Assembly: GCF_014982745.1 (NCBI RefSeq)
Contig: NZ_JADCKA010000006.1
Coordinates: 1-64,000, forward strand
Direction: 5' to 3'
DNA from: Gallibacter intestinalis
GTDB lineage: Bacteria; Bacillota; Clostridia; Peptostreptococcales; Anaerovoracaceae
DNA length: 64,000 nucleotides
Every line of letters starts with the position of its first letter. Positions within the stretch are counted from its first letter, which is position 1. This document shows positions 24,804-35,946 of this stretch, piece by piece. The position numbers and the translations under genes were made by a program. The notes under the pieces were generated by a model. That model saw only the letters and a list, made by a program, of their open reading frames with translations, did not search any database and was not told where the DNA came from.

Positions 24804-25513
24804 TACTTTTTACCTCCCTTTGATTTTGCTTCCTTTTCCGCAATTATCTTTTTACGAACGGATCTCATGTGAATGTTGAAGAATATCTGCATGAACTGAC
24901 CAAAGGACCAGTAAAGAGCAAGTCCTGCAGGGAAAGTTCTACCCATAAGGAATATAAGTATAGGGTATGCATATTTCATTATCTTCATCATACCTTTCAT
25001 CTCATTTGGACCCGATGTATTGTTGCTCATCGATATCGAAAATGCGATGAAAGTGGAAACACCTGCCACTATAGGGAGTATCCAGCTATCCACCTGGCTT
25101 AAGTCGTTTATCCACAAAAATGATTCGTGAACAGCAAACAACATATCTGTGTCGCTGACATAAGCTATAGGATTTCTGAGAAGCGCAAAGAGCGCGAATA
25201 TTATAGGCAGCTGTATCAGCATAGGAAGACAGCCGCTGGCAGGATTAAATCCTTCCTCTTTATAGAGTTCCGCCATTTTTATATTCAAAGTCTCTTTGTC
25301 ATTGGCGTATTTCTGCTGAAGCTGTTTCATTTTTCTCTGCATATCTGATGAAACAGCCATGGACTTCATCTGCTTTAAGTAAAGCGGATAAAGACATACC
25401 TTTACTATTACTGTAATTATGATAAGAGATATACCATAGTTTCCTACTATGTTATATATACCTTCGAGCAGAAAGGCCAGAGGCTTTGCGAATATACCAG
25501 TGAATGTGTTCAT
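24803..25513 (-). CDS. yidC: Membrane protein insertase YidC/Oxa1
   Basis: 236 residues with five predicted transmembrane helices. Oxa1 core: 'GNYGISLIIITVIVKVCLYPLYLKQ' with the conserved groove Arg replaced by Lys in 'VKVCLYPL', the cytosolic hairpin 'MKSMAVSSDMQRKMKQLQQKY', and 'FNPASGCLPMLIQLPIIFALF'. A basic C-terminal tail 'KKIIAEKEAKSKGGKK' probably contacts the ribosome. It lacks the extended lipoprotein N-terminus seen in Bacillus SpoIIIJ. It inserts membrane proteins with or without Sec and is placed between yidD and jag. Confidence 0.96.
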   Translation of the reverse strand: MNTFTGIFAKPLAFLLEGIYNIVGNYGISLIIITVIVKVCLYPLYLKQMKSMAVSSDMQRKMKQLQQKYANDKETLNIKMAELYKEEGFNPASGCLPMLIQLPIIFALFALLRNPIAYVSDTDMLFAVHESFLWINDLSQVDSWILPIVAGVSTFIAFSISMSNNTSGPNEMKGMMKIMKYAYPILIFLMGRTFPAGLALYWSFGQFMQIFFNIHMRSVRKKIIAEKEAKSKGGKK

Positions 25514-25527
25514 TAGTTCCTCCAGTT

Positions 25528-25737
25528 TTAAGGCAGAGGATCATAGCCTCCCGGATTAAACGGGTGACATCTAAGTATCCTCTTTATCCCCAGATAACTA
25601 CCTTTAAAAAACCCGTATTTTTGTAATGCTTGTATAAAATACTGGGAACAGGTAGGATAAAATCTGCAGCTATCAGGTAAAAACGGAGATATAAATTTTT
25701 GATATCCCCTTATTAAAATAATAGCTATCTTTTTCAA
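25528..25737 (-). CDS. yidD: Membrane protein insertion efficiency factor YidD
   Basis: 69 residues. Signature '[25 protein letters not shown]' with conserved cysteines, then '[18 protein letters not shown]'. It is an amphipathic peripheral membrane protein that helps YidC. It starts five bases after the rnpA stop. Confidence 0.96.
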   Translation of the reverse strand: MKKIAIILIRGYQKFISPFLPDSCRFYPTCSQYFIQALQKYGFFKGSYLGIKRILRCHPFNPGGYDPLP

Positions 25738-25741
25738 CTTA

Positions 25742-26086
25742 TCACCTTCTGTTTTTAGCTATTGCGGTTTTCTTAACTGCTGAAAGCAAAGACCTTCTTA
25801 CATCTTCGCATTTAGTTTCTTTTTTTATAGTATTTCGGGCAATAAATATTACATCAAATCCGGTGAAATTAATATCGCTTAATCTCACACTTTCTTTCAT
25901 AAGTCTTCTTGCCCTGTTTCTTGTAACCGCATTACCTACTTTTTTACTTGCCAGAAAAGCGACTCGTCCATACGACAGTCCGTTTTCCTTAAAAAAAACC
26001 ACCACATATTTATGGGCGGTCGATTTTCCTTTTTTATAGACTCTGTCGAAATTTCGTTTTCCGCTTAATACACTTTCTTTAAGCAT
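25742..26086 (-). CDS. rnpA: Ribonuclease P protein component
   Basis: 114 residues. Family core '[29 protein letters not shown]' (the RNR-type helix that binds the RNase P RNA) and '[10 protein letters not shown]'. It forms the protein half of RNase P for 5' processing of tRNA. It begins six bases after the rpmH stop, giving the conserved rpmH-rnpA-yidD-yidC-jag operon. Confidence 0.96.
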   Translation of the reverse strand: MLKESVLSGKRNFDRVYKKGKSTAHKYVVVFFKENGLSYGRVAFLASKKVGNAVTRNRARRLMKESVRLSDINFTGFDVIFIARNTIKKETKCEDVRRSLLSAVKKTAIAKNRR

Positions 26087-26091
26087 TTCTC

Positions 26092-26226
26092 TTAAGCTGT
26101 CAGAGATTTTCTGCCCTTAGCTCTTCTGTTTTTAAGAATATTCCTTCCGCTCTTAGTCTTCATTCTCTTTCTGAAGCCATGTTCTTTCTTTCTCTGTCTT
26201 TTCTTAGGCTGAAAAGTCATCTTCAT
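26092..26226 (-). CDS. rpmH: 50S ribosomal protein L34
   Basis: 44 residues: '[19 protein letters not shown]' then a '[19 protein letters not shown]' core and 'RKSLTA' end, matching L34. AGGAGG is placed seven bases before the ATG. It leads the operon on the left side of oriC. Confidence 0.97.
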   Translation of the reverse strand: MKMTFQPKKRQRKKEHGFRKRMKTKSGRNILKNRRAKGRKSLTA

Positions 26227-26291
26227 GATTATTACCTCCTTTTAATTTTATACTCCCGATCTGAATCTCAATCGGGTACACATGCCTTGTA

Positions 26292-26320
26292 ATTATACTG
26301 TTTAAGATTAAAAAAGTCAA
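26292..26320 (-). promoter_or_regulatory. rpmH operon promoter
   Basis: On the minus strand: -35 TTGACT (26320-26315), exactly 17 bp, -10 TATAAT (26297-26292). Confidence 0.85.
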
Positions 26321-26379
26321 CAAAAACACGGCTTCATTTACTATTCATGATGCGTAATATAATAAAAATAAAAAAAATA

Positions 26380-26566
26380 TCTGTTAAATTTTTTATCAAT
26401 ACCAATATTTAGTGGTGCTGTTGATATTATTAACAACTTTATCAACAACCTGTGGATAATTTATAAAAATTCCAAACACTTTAATATAAATTTTATGCCT
26501 TGTCTGTGGATAACTTTGTTGATATTATATTTTATGTCAGATTGATATTAAGGAGATTACAATTTA
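26380..26566. other. oriC, upstream DnaA-box cluster
   Basis: The region between rpmH and dnaA is AT-rich. It carries two perfect DnaA boxes TTATCCACA on the minus strand (26451-26459 and 26505-26513) and near matches such as TTATCAACA at 26439 and TGTTGATAT at 26418 and 26518. It includes the dnaA promoter and AAGGAG before the start. Confidence 0.85.
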
Positions 26567-27925
26567 ATGAGCGATTATAATAAAAAATGGGCTTATGTAT
26601 TGGAATTACTTGAACCTGAGGTAAATGAAGTTACCTTTGAAACATGGTTTGAGCCTCTTAAATTCAGTTCTATAGATGAAAATGCAGGTATCCTCTATAT
26701 ATTGTGCGATACCGAATTTGCTATATCTACAATTAACAACAGATATATGCACCTTTTAGAGGGATATACAGAAGCCGTATTTAAAAATAAATATAAAATC
26801 AAACTTCTTTTAGAAGGAAGTGTACAGGAAAATAAAAAAGAAACACCTAAAAATTCATTTTCCACTACTTCTACTGTAAATGAAGAATTTGATAAAGAAC
26901 TAATATCAAATCCAAAATATACATTTGATAATTTTGTTGTAGGATCAAATAATGAATATGCCCACGCAGCTGCCTTAGCCGTTGCGGAAAACCCTGCAAA
27001 AAATTTCAATCCTCTTTATCTTTACAGTGAATCAGGACTTGGTAAAACCCATCTAATGTATGCCATATGTAATCATGTTATGGAACACTATAAAGACAAA
27101 AAAGTTCTTTATGTTACCAGTGAAATGTTCACTAATGAAATAATAAGCGCTATAAAAACCGAAAAAACAAAGGAATTTAGAGATAAATACAGACAGATGG
27201 ATGTTCTTTTAATAGATGATGTCCAGTTCTTTGAAGGAAAGGAACAGACTCAGGAAGAGCTTTTTAACACCTTTAATTATCTTTACGATAATAATAAGCA
27301 GCTTGTATTTTCCAGCGACAGACCTCCAAAGGAGTTAAAAAATCTCGATGAAAGACTCACTTCAAGGTTTGGATGGAAAATAGTAGCGGACATAAAAAAG
27401 CCTAACTATGAAACCAGAATGGCTATATTAAGTAAAAAGGCAGAGCAAGAAAATCTTGAAATAGACGATAATATAGAAACCGTTCTTTCTATGATAGCCG
27501 AAAGAGTTACAACAAATGTACGAGAGCTTGAAGGAGCATTTACAAATCTCTACACAATGGCTGTTATGTTGGGAAAGAAAATAACACCTGAATTTGCCAG
27601 GGAAAATCTGCAGAATATATTTACTGATGATCAAAAAGACATAAATGTTGAAACGATAAAAAGAGTAGTAAGCAAATATTTCAACATATCCGTAAAGGAT
27701 ATAGAAGGAAGAAAAAGATCTAGAAATATTTCTCATCCGAGACAGATTGCAATGTATCTAACGAGGGAATTTACAGATCTTTCACTTCCAAATATAGGGA
27801 AAGCCTTTGGTGGAAAGGACCACACTACAGTTCTTCATGCTTATGAAAAAATATCAGAAGAACTAAAAAACGACAATGTAACAAAAACCTATGTCAATGA
27901 ACTTACATCGAGAATTAAGATATAA
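26567..27925 (+). CDS. dnaA: Chromosomal replication initiator protein DnaA
   Basis: 452 residues. Domain I 'VNEVTFETWFEPLKF'; variable linker to about 105; the AAA+ domain has Walker A 'SESGLGKTHL', Walker B 'VLLIDDVQF' and sensor 'RLTSRFGWK'; the domain IV DNA-binding signature is 'ISHPRQIAMYLTREFTDLSLPNIGKAFGGKDHTTVLHAYEKI'. Full length. It initiates replication at the flanking DnaA boxes and probably represses its own promoter. Confidence 0.98.
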   Translation: MSDYNKKWAYVLELLEPEVNEVTFETWFEPLKFSSIDENAGILYILCDTEFAISTINNRYMHLLEGYTEAVFKNKYKIKLLLEGSVQENKKETPKNSFSTTSTVNEEFDKELISNPKYTFDNFVVGSNNEYAHAAALAVAENPAKNFNPLYLYSESGLGKTHLMYAICNHVMEHYKDKKVLYVTSEMFTNEIISAIKTEKTKEFRDKYRQMDVLLIDDVQFFEGKEQTQEELFNTFNYLYDNNKQLVFSSDRPPKELKNLDERLTSRFGWKIVADIKKPNYETRMAILSKKAEQENLEIDDNIETVLSMIAERVTTNVRELEGAFTNLYTMAVMLGKKITPEFARENLQNIFTDDQKDINVETIKRVVSKYFNISVKDIEGRKRSRNISHPRQIAMYLTREFTDLSLPNIGKAFGGKDHTTVLHAYEKISEELKNDNVTKTYVNELTSRIKI

Positions 27926-28088
27926 ACAGTTATGTGGAAAAATAACACTATATTATCCACACTTTATCAACAGGAGTAAAGATTGATATTTCAACATAAA
28001 TCAATCTTTTCCACAAATTCACAACCCCTACTACTTCTATTACTATAAAATAATATAAAAATACTAGGAAATCCGGAGGAAAAATATA
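27926..28088. other. oriC, dnaA-dnaN intergenic DnaA boxes and inverted repeat
   Basis: One perfect box TTATCCACA on the plus strand (27953-27961) is followed by TTATCAACA (27964-27972). One-mismatch boxes lie at 27933-27941 (minus) and 28007-28015 (plus). Together with the upstream cluster this gives a two-part origin flanking dnaA. A 10-bp inverted repeat AAAGATTGAT/ATCAATCTTT (27978-28009) may terminate dnaA or be part of the unwinding region. Confidence 0.8.
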
Positions 28089-29201
28089 ATGAAATTTACC
28101 TGTAACCAACAGATTTTAGCAAAAGCTTTAAATACAGTATCAAAGGCTGTGACAGTAAGAACAACAATTCCTATTTTAAAAGGAATACTTATAGAAGCTG
28201 AAAACGGAAAAATAAAGCTAAGTGCATCAGATCTTGATATGAGTATTGAAAAAACAATAGATGCAGTAATTGAAGAAGAAGGAAGCCTTGTGGTTTCTGC
28301 AAAACTTTTTAGTGATATAGTAAGAAAACTTCCTAATGAAACTCTTATGATTGAAACAATCGACGGTACAAATGTACTTATTAAAACTGCAGGAAGTGAA
28401 TTTACTATCGTAGGTCAGCCGTCAGATGAATTTCCTGATATAACAGATGTAGGTGATGTTATATCAACACTTTCCTTCGATAAGGAAATATTAAAATATA
28501 TGATTAAAAGCACATATTTTTCTGCAAGTTCGGATGATTCTAAGGGAGTTATAGTAGGTGTTCTTCTTGAAATGGAAGAAAACAGCTTTAATATGGTAGC
28601 TCTTGATGGTTTTAGAATGGCAATATGCAGAGAAAGAATTAAAAATGAAAAAGAAGGTCATATAATAATTCCAGGTAAAACTATATCTGAAATTCTCAAG
28701 ATTCTTTCAGAATCTGAAGATGATCAGGATGTTGAAATGATAGTAGGAAAGAAAAAGGCAAATATCCTTATGAAGGATACGAGAATTTCTGTAAACCTTA
28801 TAGATGGTGAATTTATAAAATATAGAGATATACTTCCTAAGGAATCTACTACAAGAATAAATATAAACAGACAGGAACTTCTTACAGGTATAGAAAGAGC
28901 TTCTCTTTTAGCAAAAGAAGGAAAAAATAACCTTATTAAATGTACTATTTCAGGAAATCTCCTCACTATAAACTCAAAATCTGAAGAAGGTACAGTAAAG
29001 GAAGATATAATTATGGAAAAAACAGGGGAAGATATGCAGATAGGATTTAATTCAAAGTATCTTTCCGAAGCACTTAAGGCAATAGAAGATGAGGATGTAA
29101 TGCTGGAGCTTAAAACTTCAGTTACTCCTTGCATAATAAAACCTCTTGAAGGAAACGGATATGAATATCTTGTTCTTCCTGTAAGGATTTCATCAAATTA
29201 A
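28089..29201 (+). CDS. dnaN: DNA polymerase III beta sliding clamp
   Basis: 370 residues, three clamp domains. Seen: N-terminal 'MKFTCNQQILAKALNTVSKAV', 'TIPILKGILIEA', 'VALDGFRMA' and the C-terminal 'VLPVRI'. It forms the ring that tethers the polymerase to DNA. GGAGG upstream. 163 bp after dnaA, the usual arrangement. Confidence 0.98.
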   Translation: MKFTCNQQILAKALNTVSKAVTVRTTIPILKGILIEAENGKIKLSASDLDMSIEKTIDAVIEEEGSLVVSAKLFSDIVRKLPNETLMIETIDGTNVLIKTAGSEFTIVGQPSDEFPDITDVGDVISTLSFDKEILKYMIKSTYFSASSDDSKGVIVGVLLEMEENSFNMVALDGFRMAICRERIKNEKEGHIIIPGKTISEILKILSESEDDQDVEMIVGKKKANILMKDTRISVNLIDGEFIKYRDILPKESTTRININRQELLTGIERASLLAKEGKNNLIKCTISGNLLTINSKSEEGTVKEDIIMEKTGEDMQIGFNSKYLSEALKAIEDEDVMLELKTSVTPCIIKPLEGNGYEYLVLPVRISSN

Positions 29202-29218
29202 AATAATATTTAAAAGTT

Positions 29219-30310
29219 ATGTATATTAAAAAAGTATCCCTTGAAAACTATAGAAATTACGAAAAAATTGAAGTAGATTTCGATAAAAATGTAAATCTTA
29301 TCCTCGGTGAAAATGCCCAGGGAAAGACAAACCTTATAGAATCAATATATATGGCATCCTTCGGAAAGTCATTTCGTACTTCAAAGGATAGGGAAGTTAT
29401 ATGCTTTGATAAGGATTACTGCAGGATAAAAGTCGATTATTTTAAGTATGATGATGAGGGAACTGTTGAAATATATATAGGAAAAGACGGAAAAAAAGGT
29501 ATTAAGGCAGACGGAATACATGTAAAGAGAGTTTCACAGCTTGTTGAAAATATACTCTGCGTAATATTTTCTCCGGAGGATCTTAAAATAGTGAAGGAAG
29601 AGCCTTCAAAAAGAAGAAGTTTTATAGATAGAGAACTTTGCCAGCTTCGTGTAAAATACATGGACAGTCTTTCAAGATATAAAAAGATTCTCCTTCAGAG
29701 AAATACATATCTTAAAGAAAAAAATCCCGATAAAAATATAATTAAAGTATGGGATGAACAGCTGTTAAATACAGGAACAGATATAATTAAAGATAGAAAA
29801 GAATTTATATCAAAGATAAATATAATAAGCGGTGAAATACACAATAAAATAACAGATGGAAAAGAAAAACTTGTAATATCATATGATCCGGATATTTCTG
29901 AGGAAGGTACTGAAGATGAAATTAAAAAAAGATTTTCAAAAATTCTTGAAGAAAGCTTAAATAAGGATATTTACAGCGGAAGCACTTCAAGGGGTCCTCA
30001 CAAGGATGATATGAAAATAACCGTTGATGGCAAGGATGCAAGAAAATACTGTTCCCAGGGGCAGCAAAGAACAGCGGCACTTTCGTTAAAACTTGCGGAA
30101 ATTTTCCTTATAAAAGAGGAAAAGGAAGAAAGTCCCGTTCTCCTTTTGGATGATGTGTTAAGTGAGCTTGACAGCGAAAGACAGAAATTTTTAATAAATA
30201 GTCTTGATGATGTTCAGGTGTTTATAACAGCCACAGAAATACCCGATGAAGTTATGAAATCGCTGCCTGGAGGAAAGGTATTAAACGTTAAAAAAGGTTC
30301 TCTGATATAG
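29219..30310 (+). CDS. recF: DNA replication and repair protein RecF
   Basis: 363 residues. SMC-like ATPase: Walker A 'GENAQGKTNLIESIY' (about 30-44), 'TSRGPHKDD' and 'CSQGQQRTAALSLKLAE' (ABC signature), Walker B 'PVLLLDDVLSELDSER'. It loads RecA at gaps. Only 17 bp separates it from dnaN, and no S4-domain gene (yaaA) intervenes. No strong ribosome binding site is seen, so it may depend on coupling. Confidence 0.96.
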   Translation: MYIKKVSLENYRNYEKIEVDFDKNVNLILGENAQGKTNLIESIYMASFGKSFRTSKDREVICFDKDYCRIKVDYFKYDDEGTVEIYIGKDGKKGIKADGIHVKRVSQLVENILCVIFSPEDLKIVKEEPSKRRSFIDRELCQLRVKYMDSLSRYKKILLQRNTYLKEKNPDKNIIKVWDEQLLNTGTDIIKDRKEFISKINIISGEIHNKITDGKEKLVISYDPDISEEGTEDEIKKRFSKILEESLNKDIYSGSTSRGPHKDDMKITVDGKDARKYCSQGQQRTAALSLKLAEIFLIKEEKEESPVLLLDDVLSELDSERQKFLINSLDDVQVFITATEIPDEVMKSLPGGKVLNVKKGSLI

Positions 30311-30320
30311 GAAAAGAAAA

Positions 30321-30355
30321 AAACGCCCGTTAAATTGCAAAAATGGGCGTTTTAT
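30321..30355 (+). terminator. Terminator after recF
   Basis: AAACGCCC ... GGGCGTTT with TTATT following. The gyrB promoter -35 lies within its loop. Confidence 0.8.
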
Positions 30356-30363
30356 TGTATAAT
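30335..30363 (+). promoter_or_regulatory. gyrB promoter
   Basis: -10 TATAAT (30358-30363), 17-bp spacer, weak -35 TTGCAA (30335-30340). Confidence 0.6.
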
Positions 30364-30365
30364 GA

Positions 30366-32342
<1,977 letters not shown>

Positions 32343-32359
32343 AAAGGAGGGGCGATACT

Positions 32360-34807
32360 GTGACAAAGATGATGCATGAAGATAATAAAATGATACAGCA
32401 CGAGATTCATGACGAAATGAAAAACTCGTATATCGACTATGCCATGAGCGTTATAGTCAGCAGAGCTCTTCCTGATGTAAGAGACGGACTTAAGCCGGTA
32501 CATAGAAGAATTCTCTATGGTATGAGTCAGCTCGGTGTAACACCGGATAAGCCTCATAAAAAATCCGCCCGTATAGTCGGTGATGTAATGGGTAAATATC
32601 ACCCACACGGAGACAGCTCAATCTATGATGCCATGGTTAAAATGGCTCAGGATTTCTCCACAAGATATATGTTGGTGGACGGACACGGTAACTTCGGTTC
32701 CGTAGACGGTGACGGAGCTGCCGCCATGCGTTATACGGAAGCGAGAATGACTCCTTATGCCCTGCAGATGCTAAGGGATATTGAAAAGGAAACCGTTGAT
32801 TTTGTACCAAACTTTGACGAAGAGGAAAAGGAGCCTTCCGTACTTCCTGCAAGAATACCTAACCTTCTTGTAAATGGATCAAACGGTATAGCCGTAGGTA
32901 TGGCAACTTCCATTCCTCCTCATAATCTGGGAGAAACTATCGATGCGGCATGCTACATGATAGATCACGATGATGCCACAATCGACGATATAATTAAAAT
33001 CGTAAAGGGTCCTGACTTCCCTACCGGAGCTATGATAATGGGTAAAAACGGTATAAGGGAGGCATACAAGACAGGCCACGGCAAGATTACTGTAAGATCA
33101 AGAACAGAAATAGAAGAAACATCCAGAGGCAGGATGCAGATTGTGGTAACCGAAATTCCTTATCAGGTAAACAAGGCAAGACTCATCGAAAAGATGGCTT
33201 TGCTGGTTAAGGAAAAGAAAATCGAAGGAATTTCCACAATAAGAGATGAGTCCAGCAGACATGGCATGAGAATTGTTATAGAGCTTAAAAAGGATGCAAA
33301 TCCTCAGATTACATTAAACAGGCTCTATAAGCATACTCAGCTGCAGGATACATTCAGCATGATCATGATTGCCCTGGTGGACGGACAGCCTAAGGTTTTA
33401 AGCCTTTACGATATACTGAGCGAATATCTTAAGCATCAGAAGGATGTACTTACAAGAAGAACTCAGTATGATTTGAAAAAGGCGGAAGCAAGAGCTCACA
33501 TACTGGAAGGTTTGAGAATAGCTCTTGATAACATCGATGAAATAATAAAGATAATAAGATCTTCATACAACGATGCCAAGGAAAAGCTCATGAACAGATT
33601 TGAGCTTACAGATATACAGGCTCAGTCGATTTTGGATATGAGACTTGCCAGACTCCAGGGGCTGGAAAGAGAAAAAATCGAAAACGAATACGCCGAACTT
33701 ATGGAAAAGATTGCATATTACAATTCTCTCTTAGCTGACGAAAAGCTTCTTATGGGAGTAGTAAGAGATGAAATGCAGGAAATTAAAGAAAAGTACGGCG
33801 ATGAAAGAAGAACTAAGATTGCGGCGGCAGTAAATGAAATAGATGAAGAGGATCTGATTCAGGAAGAAAGCGTAGCAGTTACCTTGACTCACCTGGGATA
33901 TCTTAAGAGAATACCTGCCGACACATATAAGACTCAGAAGAGAGGCGGCAAGGGAATAGCCGGTCTGACAACCCGTGAAAACGACTTTGTAAAGGATCTC
34001 ATAATCACTTCAACCCACGATTATCTGATGTTCTTTACAAATCTAGGTAAGGCACACAAGATAAAGGCATACGAAATTCCTGAAGCCACAAGAACTGCCA
34101 AGGGAACTCCTGCAGTTAACTTCTTAAATCTCCTTCAGAGAGAAAGAATAAATGCCGTGATTCCTATTAAGGAATTTGATGAAGAAAAGTATCTTATGGC
34201 TGTTACAAAGAGCGGTGTAATTAAAAAGACAGCTCTTTCACAGTTTGATACAAACAGAAAGAATGGCATAATAGCTATCAATCTCAAGGATGATGACGAG
34301 CTTATAGATATCAAGCAGACATCAGGGGACGACGATGTTATAATAGTTACAAAGCACGGCAAGAGCATCAGATTTAACGAAAAGGATGTTCGCCCTATGG
34401 GAAGAGCAGCCGGCGGCGTAAGGGCAATCAAGCTTGATTGGGGTGACGAAGTCGTTTCAATGTGCCTTGTTCACAAGGATGATGAACTTCTTGTGGTTAC
34501 CGAAAACGGATTCGGAAAGAGAACAGCTGTTAAGGAATACAAGGTTCAGGAACGAGGCGGCAAGGGAATTCTCACCTATGATAAAAAGAAATTCAATAAG
34601 ACAGGTGAACTGATAGGAGCCGTTACAGTGGAAGAAGACGACGAAGTGCTCCTGATAAACTCCGACGGTATTATCATAAGAATTGCAGCCCAGGATGTGT
34701 CACAGCTTGGAAGAGCAACTCAGGGTGTAAAGATTATGAAGGTTGCCGAAGACGCCAATATTATATCCATGGCTAAAGTGATAAAGGATGATAAAGAAGA
34801 TGAATAA
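32360..34807 (+). CDS. gyrA: DNA gyrase subunit A
   Basis: 815 residues from a GTG at 32360, chosen because AAAGGAGG lies nine bases upstream. Winged helix and tower: '[21 protein letters not shown]', catalytic Tyr in '[10 protein letters not shown]'. The quinolone region '[17 protein letters not shown]' keeps both the Ser and the acidic residue of the sensitive form. C-terminal beta-pinwheel with the GyrA box 'KRGGKG' and related 'ERGGKG' blades. 17 bp after gyrB. Confidence 0.98.
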   Translation: MTKMMHEDNKMIQHEIHDEMKNSYIDYAMSVIVSRALPDVRDGLKPVHRRILYGMSQLGVTPDKPHKKSARIVGDVMGKYHPHGDSSIYDAMVKMAQDFSTRYMLVDGHGNFGSVDGDGAAAMRYTEARMTPYALQMLRDIEKETVDFVPNFDEEEKEPSVLPARIPNLLVNGSNGIAVGMATSIPPHNLGETIDAACYMIDHDDATIDDIIKIVKGPDFPTGAMIMGKNGIREAYKTGHGKITVRSRTEIEETSRGRMQIVVTEIPYQVNKARLIEKMALLVKEKKIEGISTIRDESSRHGMRIVIELKKDANPQITLNRLYKHTQLQDTFSMIMIALVDGQPKVLSLYDILSEYLKHQKDVLTRRTQYDLKKAEARAHILEGLRIALDNIDEIIKIIRSSYNDAKEKLMNRFELTDIQAQSILDMRLARLQGLEREKIENEYAELMEKIAYYNSLLADEKLLMGVVRDEMQEIKEKYGDERRTKIAAAVNEIDEEDLIQEESVAVTLTHLGYLKRIPADTYKTQKRGGKGIAGLTTRENDFVKDLIITSTHDYLMFFTNLGKAHKIKAYEIPEATRTAKGTPAVNFLNLLQRERINAVIPIKEFDEEKYLMAVTKSGVIKKTALSQFDTNRKNGIIAINLKDDDELIDIKQTSGDDDVIIVTKHGKSIRFNEKDVRPMGRAAGGVRAIKLDWGDEVVSMCLVHKDDELLVVTENGFGKRTAVKEYKVQERGGKGILTYDKKKFNKTGELIGAVTVEEDDEVLLINSDGIIIRIAAQDVSQLGRATQGVKIMKVAEDANIISMAKVIKDDKEDE

Positions 34808-35210
34808 AACCGATCTTGTAAAGATAAAGGTTCCGGGAAAACCGGAGTTCATAAAGGTATGCAGAAGCGCAGCGCTGGCCACGGCAAGCCTTGCGGGTTT
34901 TGATGTGGATACTGTCGATGAAATAGGCATGGCTGTATTTGAAGCATGTAAGGTTGTTACATGTCACGGATACGATTGCTGGTGCAGCGAATACGAAATG
35001 GACATAAGAACGGAAGATGACGGTCTTACAATAGAGATATTATCTTCCGGAAGTCATACAGTTGAAAAGGATTGCGAAATATGCCTGGATTGTCCTAATG
35101 AGGGAGATTTAGGAATATCGATAATCAACAACATCATGGACAGCGTAAGCATAGAGAATACAGACGACGGCGGTAAAAAGATAACTTTGGTGAAAAAGAA
35201 TGCGCGATAA
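34800..35210 (+). CDS. RsbW-like GHKL-fold anti-sigma factor, degenerate and Cys-rich
   Basis: 136 residues from the ATG at 34800; an ATG four codons earlier is possible. Fold match to RsbW/SpoIIAB: '[20 protein letters not shown]', '[11 protein letters not shown]', and '[15 protein letters not shown]' near the end. The N-box, normally EACTNAxxH, reads '[12 protein letters not shown]', so the Mg-ATP-binding Asn is Val. The DxGxG box is also unrecognisable. Eight cysteines occur at 21, 50, 55, 60, 62, 92, 95 and 98, including C-x2-C-x2-C. It overlaps gyrA by 8 bases and the sigma gene by 11. It probably binds that sigma factor. Kinase activity looks lost and control by metal or redox is an inference. 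No RsbV gene lies in the window. Confidence 0.8.
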   Translation: MNKTDLVKIKVPGKPEFIKVCRSAALATASLAGFDVDTVDEIGMAVFEACKVVTCHGYDCWCSEYEMDIRTEDDGLTIEILSSGSHTVEKDCEICLDCPNEGDLGISIINNIMDSVSIENTDDGGKKITLVKKNAR

Positions 35211-35934
35211 GGAACTGTTTCTAGCATACAGTAAAAACAAAGACATTGAGACAAGAAACAGAATTGTTGAAAAATATCTGTATATGGTCGATATACTCAT
35301 AAAGAAATATCTGGGAAAGGGCGTTGAATACGATGACTTATATCAGGTGGGCGCCCTTGCCCTGATTTCCGCTGTGGAAAGGTTTGACCCTGAAAAGGGC
35401 TTTGAATTTAGCAGTTTTGCTACACCTACTATTCTCGGAGAAATAAAAAAATATTTCAGAGATAAGGGCTGGAGCGTCAAGGTTCCAAGACACATGAAGG
35501 AAATTTCCTCTGCCATGGGACCGGTTAAGGAGGATTTGACATCAAAGCTGGGCAGAAAACCTACGGTAGCAGAAATAGCGGAGGCCATGGGAGAAAGCGA
35601 AGACACTATTCTTAGGGCCATAGAAAGCAGTGCCGCATACGGCGCACTTTCTCTTAATCAGACCTTTGATGACGGAGGCGAGGAAGGTGCTGCAGCTATG
35701 TTTGAAAAGTTTACTGCTAAGGACGAAAAGGGCTACAGAGATGTGGAAGACTATGAGATAATCGAAAAAGTCCTAAGTGAAATGACTGGTACAAACAGAT
35801 ATATTTTCAAAAAGAGATTTGTTGAGGAAAAGTCTCAAAATGAAATAGCTAAGGATTTGGGAGTATCCCAAATGACCATATCAAGAGCGGAAAAAAAGAT
35901 ACTTGAACGATTTGCCAGAGAACTGGCAGGATAG
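35200..35934 (+). CDS. Alternative RNA polymerase sigma factor, SigB/SigF type
   Basis: 244 residues. Region 2 'NRIVEKYLYMVDILIKKYLGKGVEYDDLYQVGALALISAVERFDPEKGFEFSSFATPTILGEIKKYFRDKGW' (split over about 20-90), region 3 'VPRHMKEISSAM ... LGRKPTVAEIAEAMG', and region 4 helix-turn-helix 'KSQNEIAKDLGVSQMTISRAEKKIL'. It belongs to the group-3 sigma factors that are held by RsbW-type anti-sigma factors. It overlaps the RsbW-like gene by 11 bases, so the pair is co-translated. Whether it governs stress or sporulation genes cannot be told. Confidence 0.92.
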   Translation: MRDKELFLAYSKNKDIETRNRIVEKYLYMVDILIKKYLGKGVEYDDLYQVGALALISAVERFDPEKGFEFSSFATPTILGEIKKYFRDKGWSVKVPRHMKEISSAMGPVKEDLTSKLGRKPTVAEIAEAMGESEDTILRAIESSAAYGALSLNQTFDDGGEEGAAAMFEKFTAKDEKGYRDVEDYEIIEKVLSEMTGTNRYIFKKRFVEEKSQNEIAKDLGVSQMTISRAEKKILERFARELAG

Positions 35935-35946
35935 AAAGGAGAAAAA

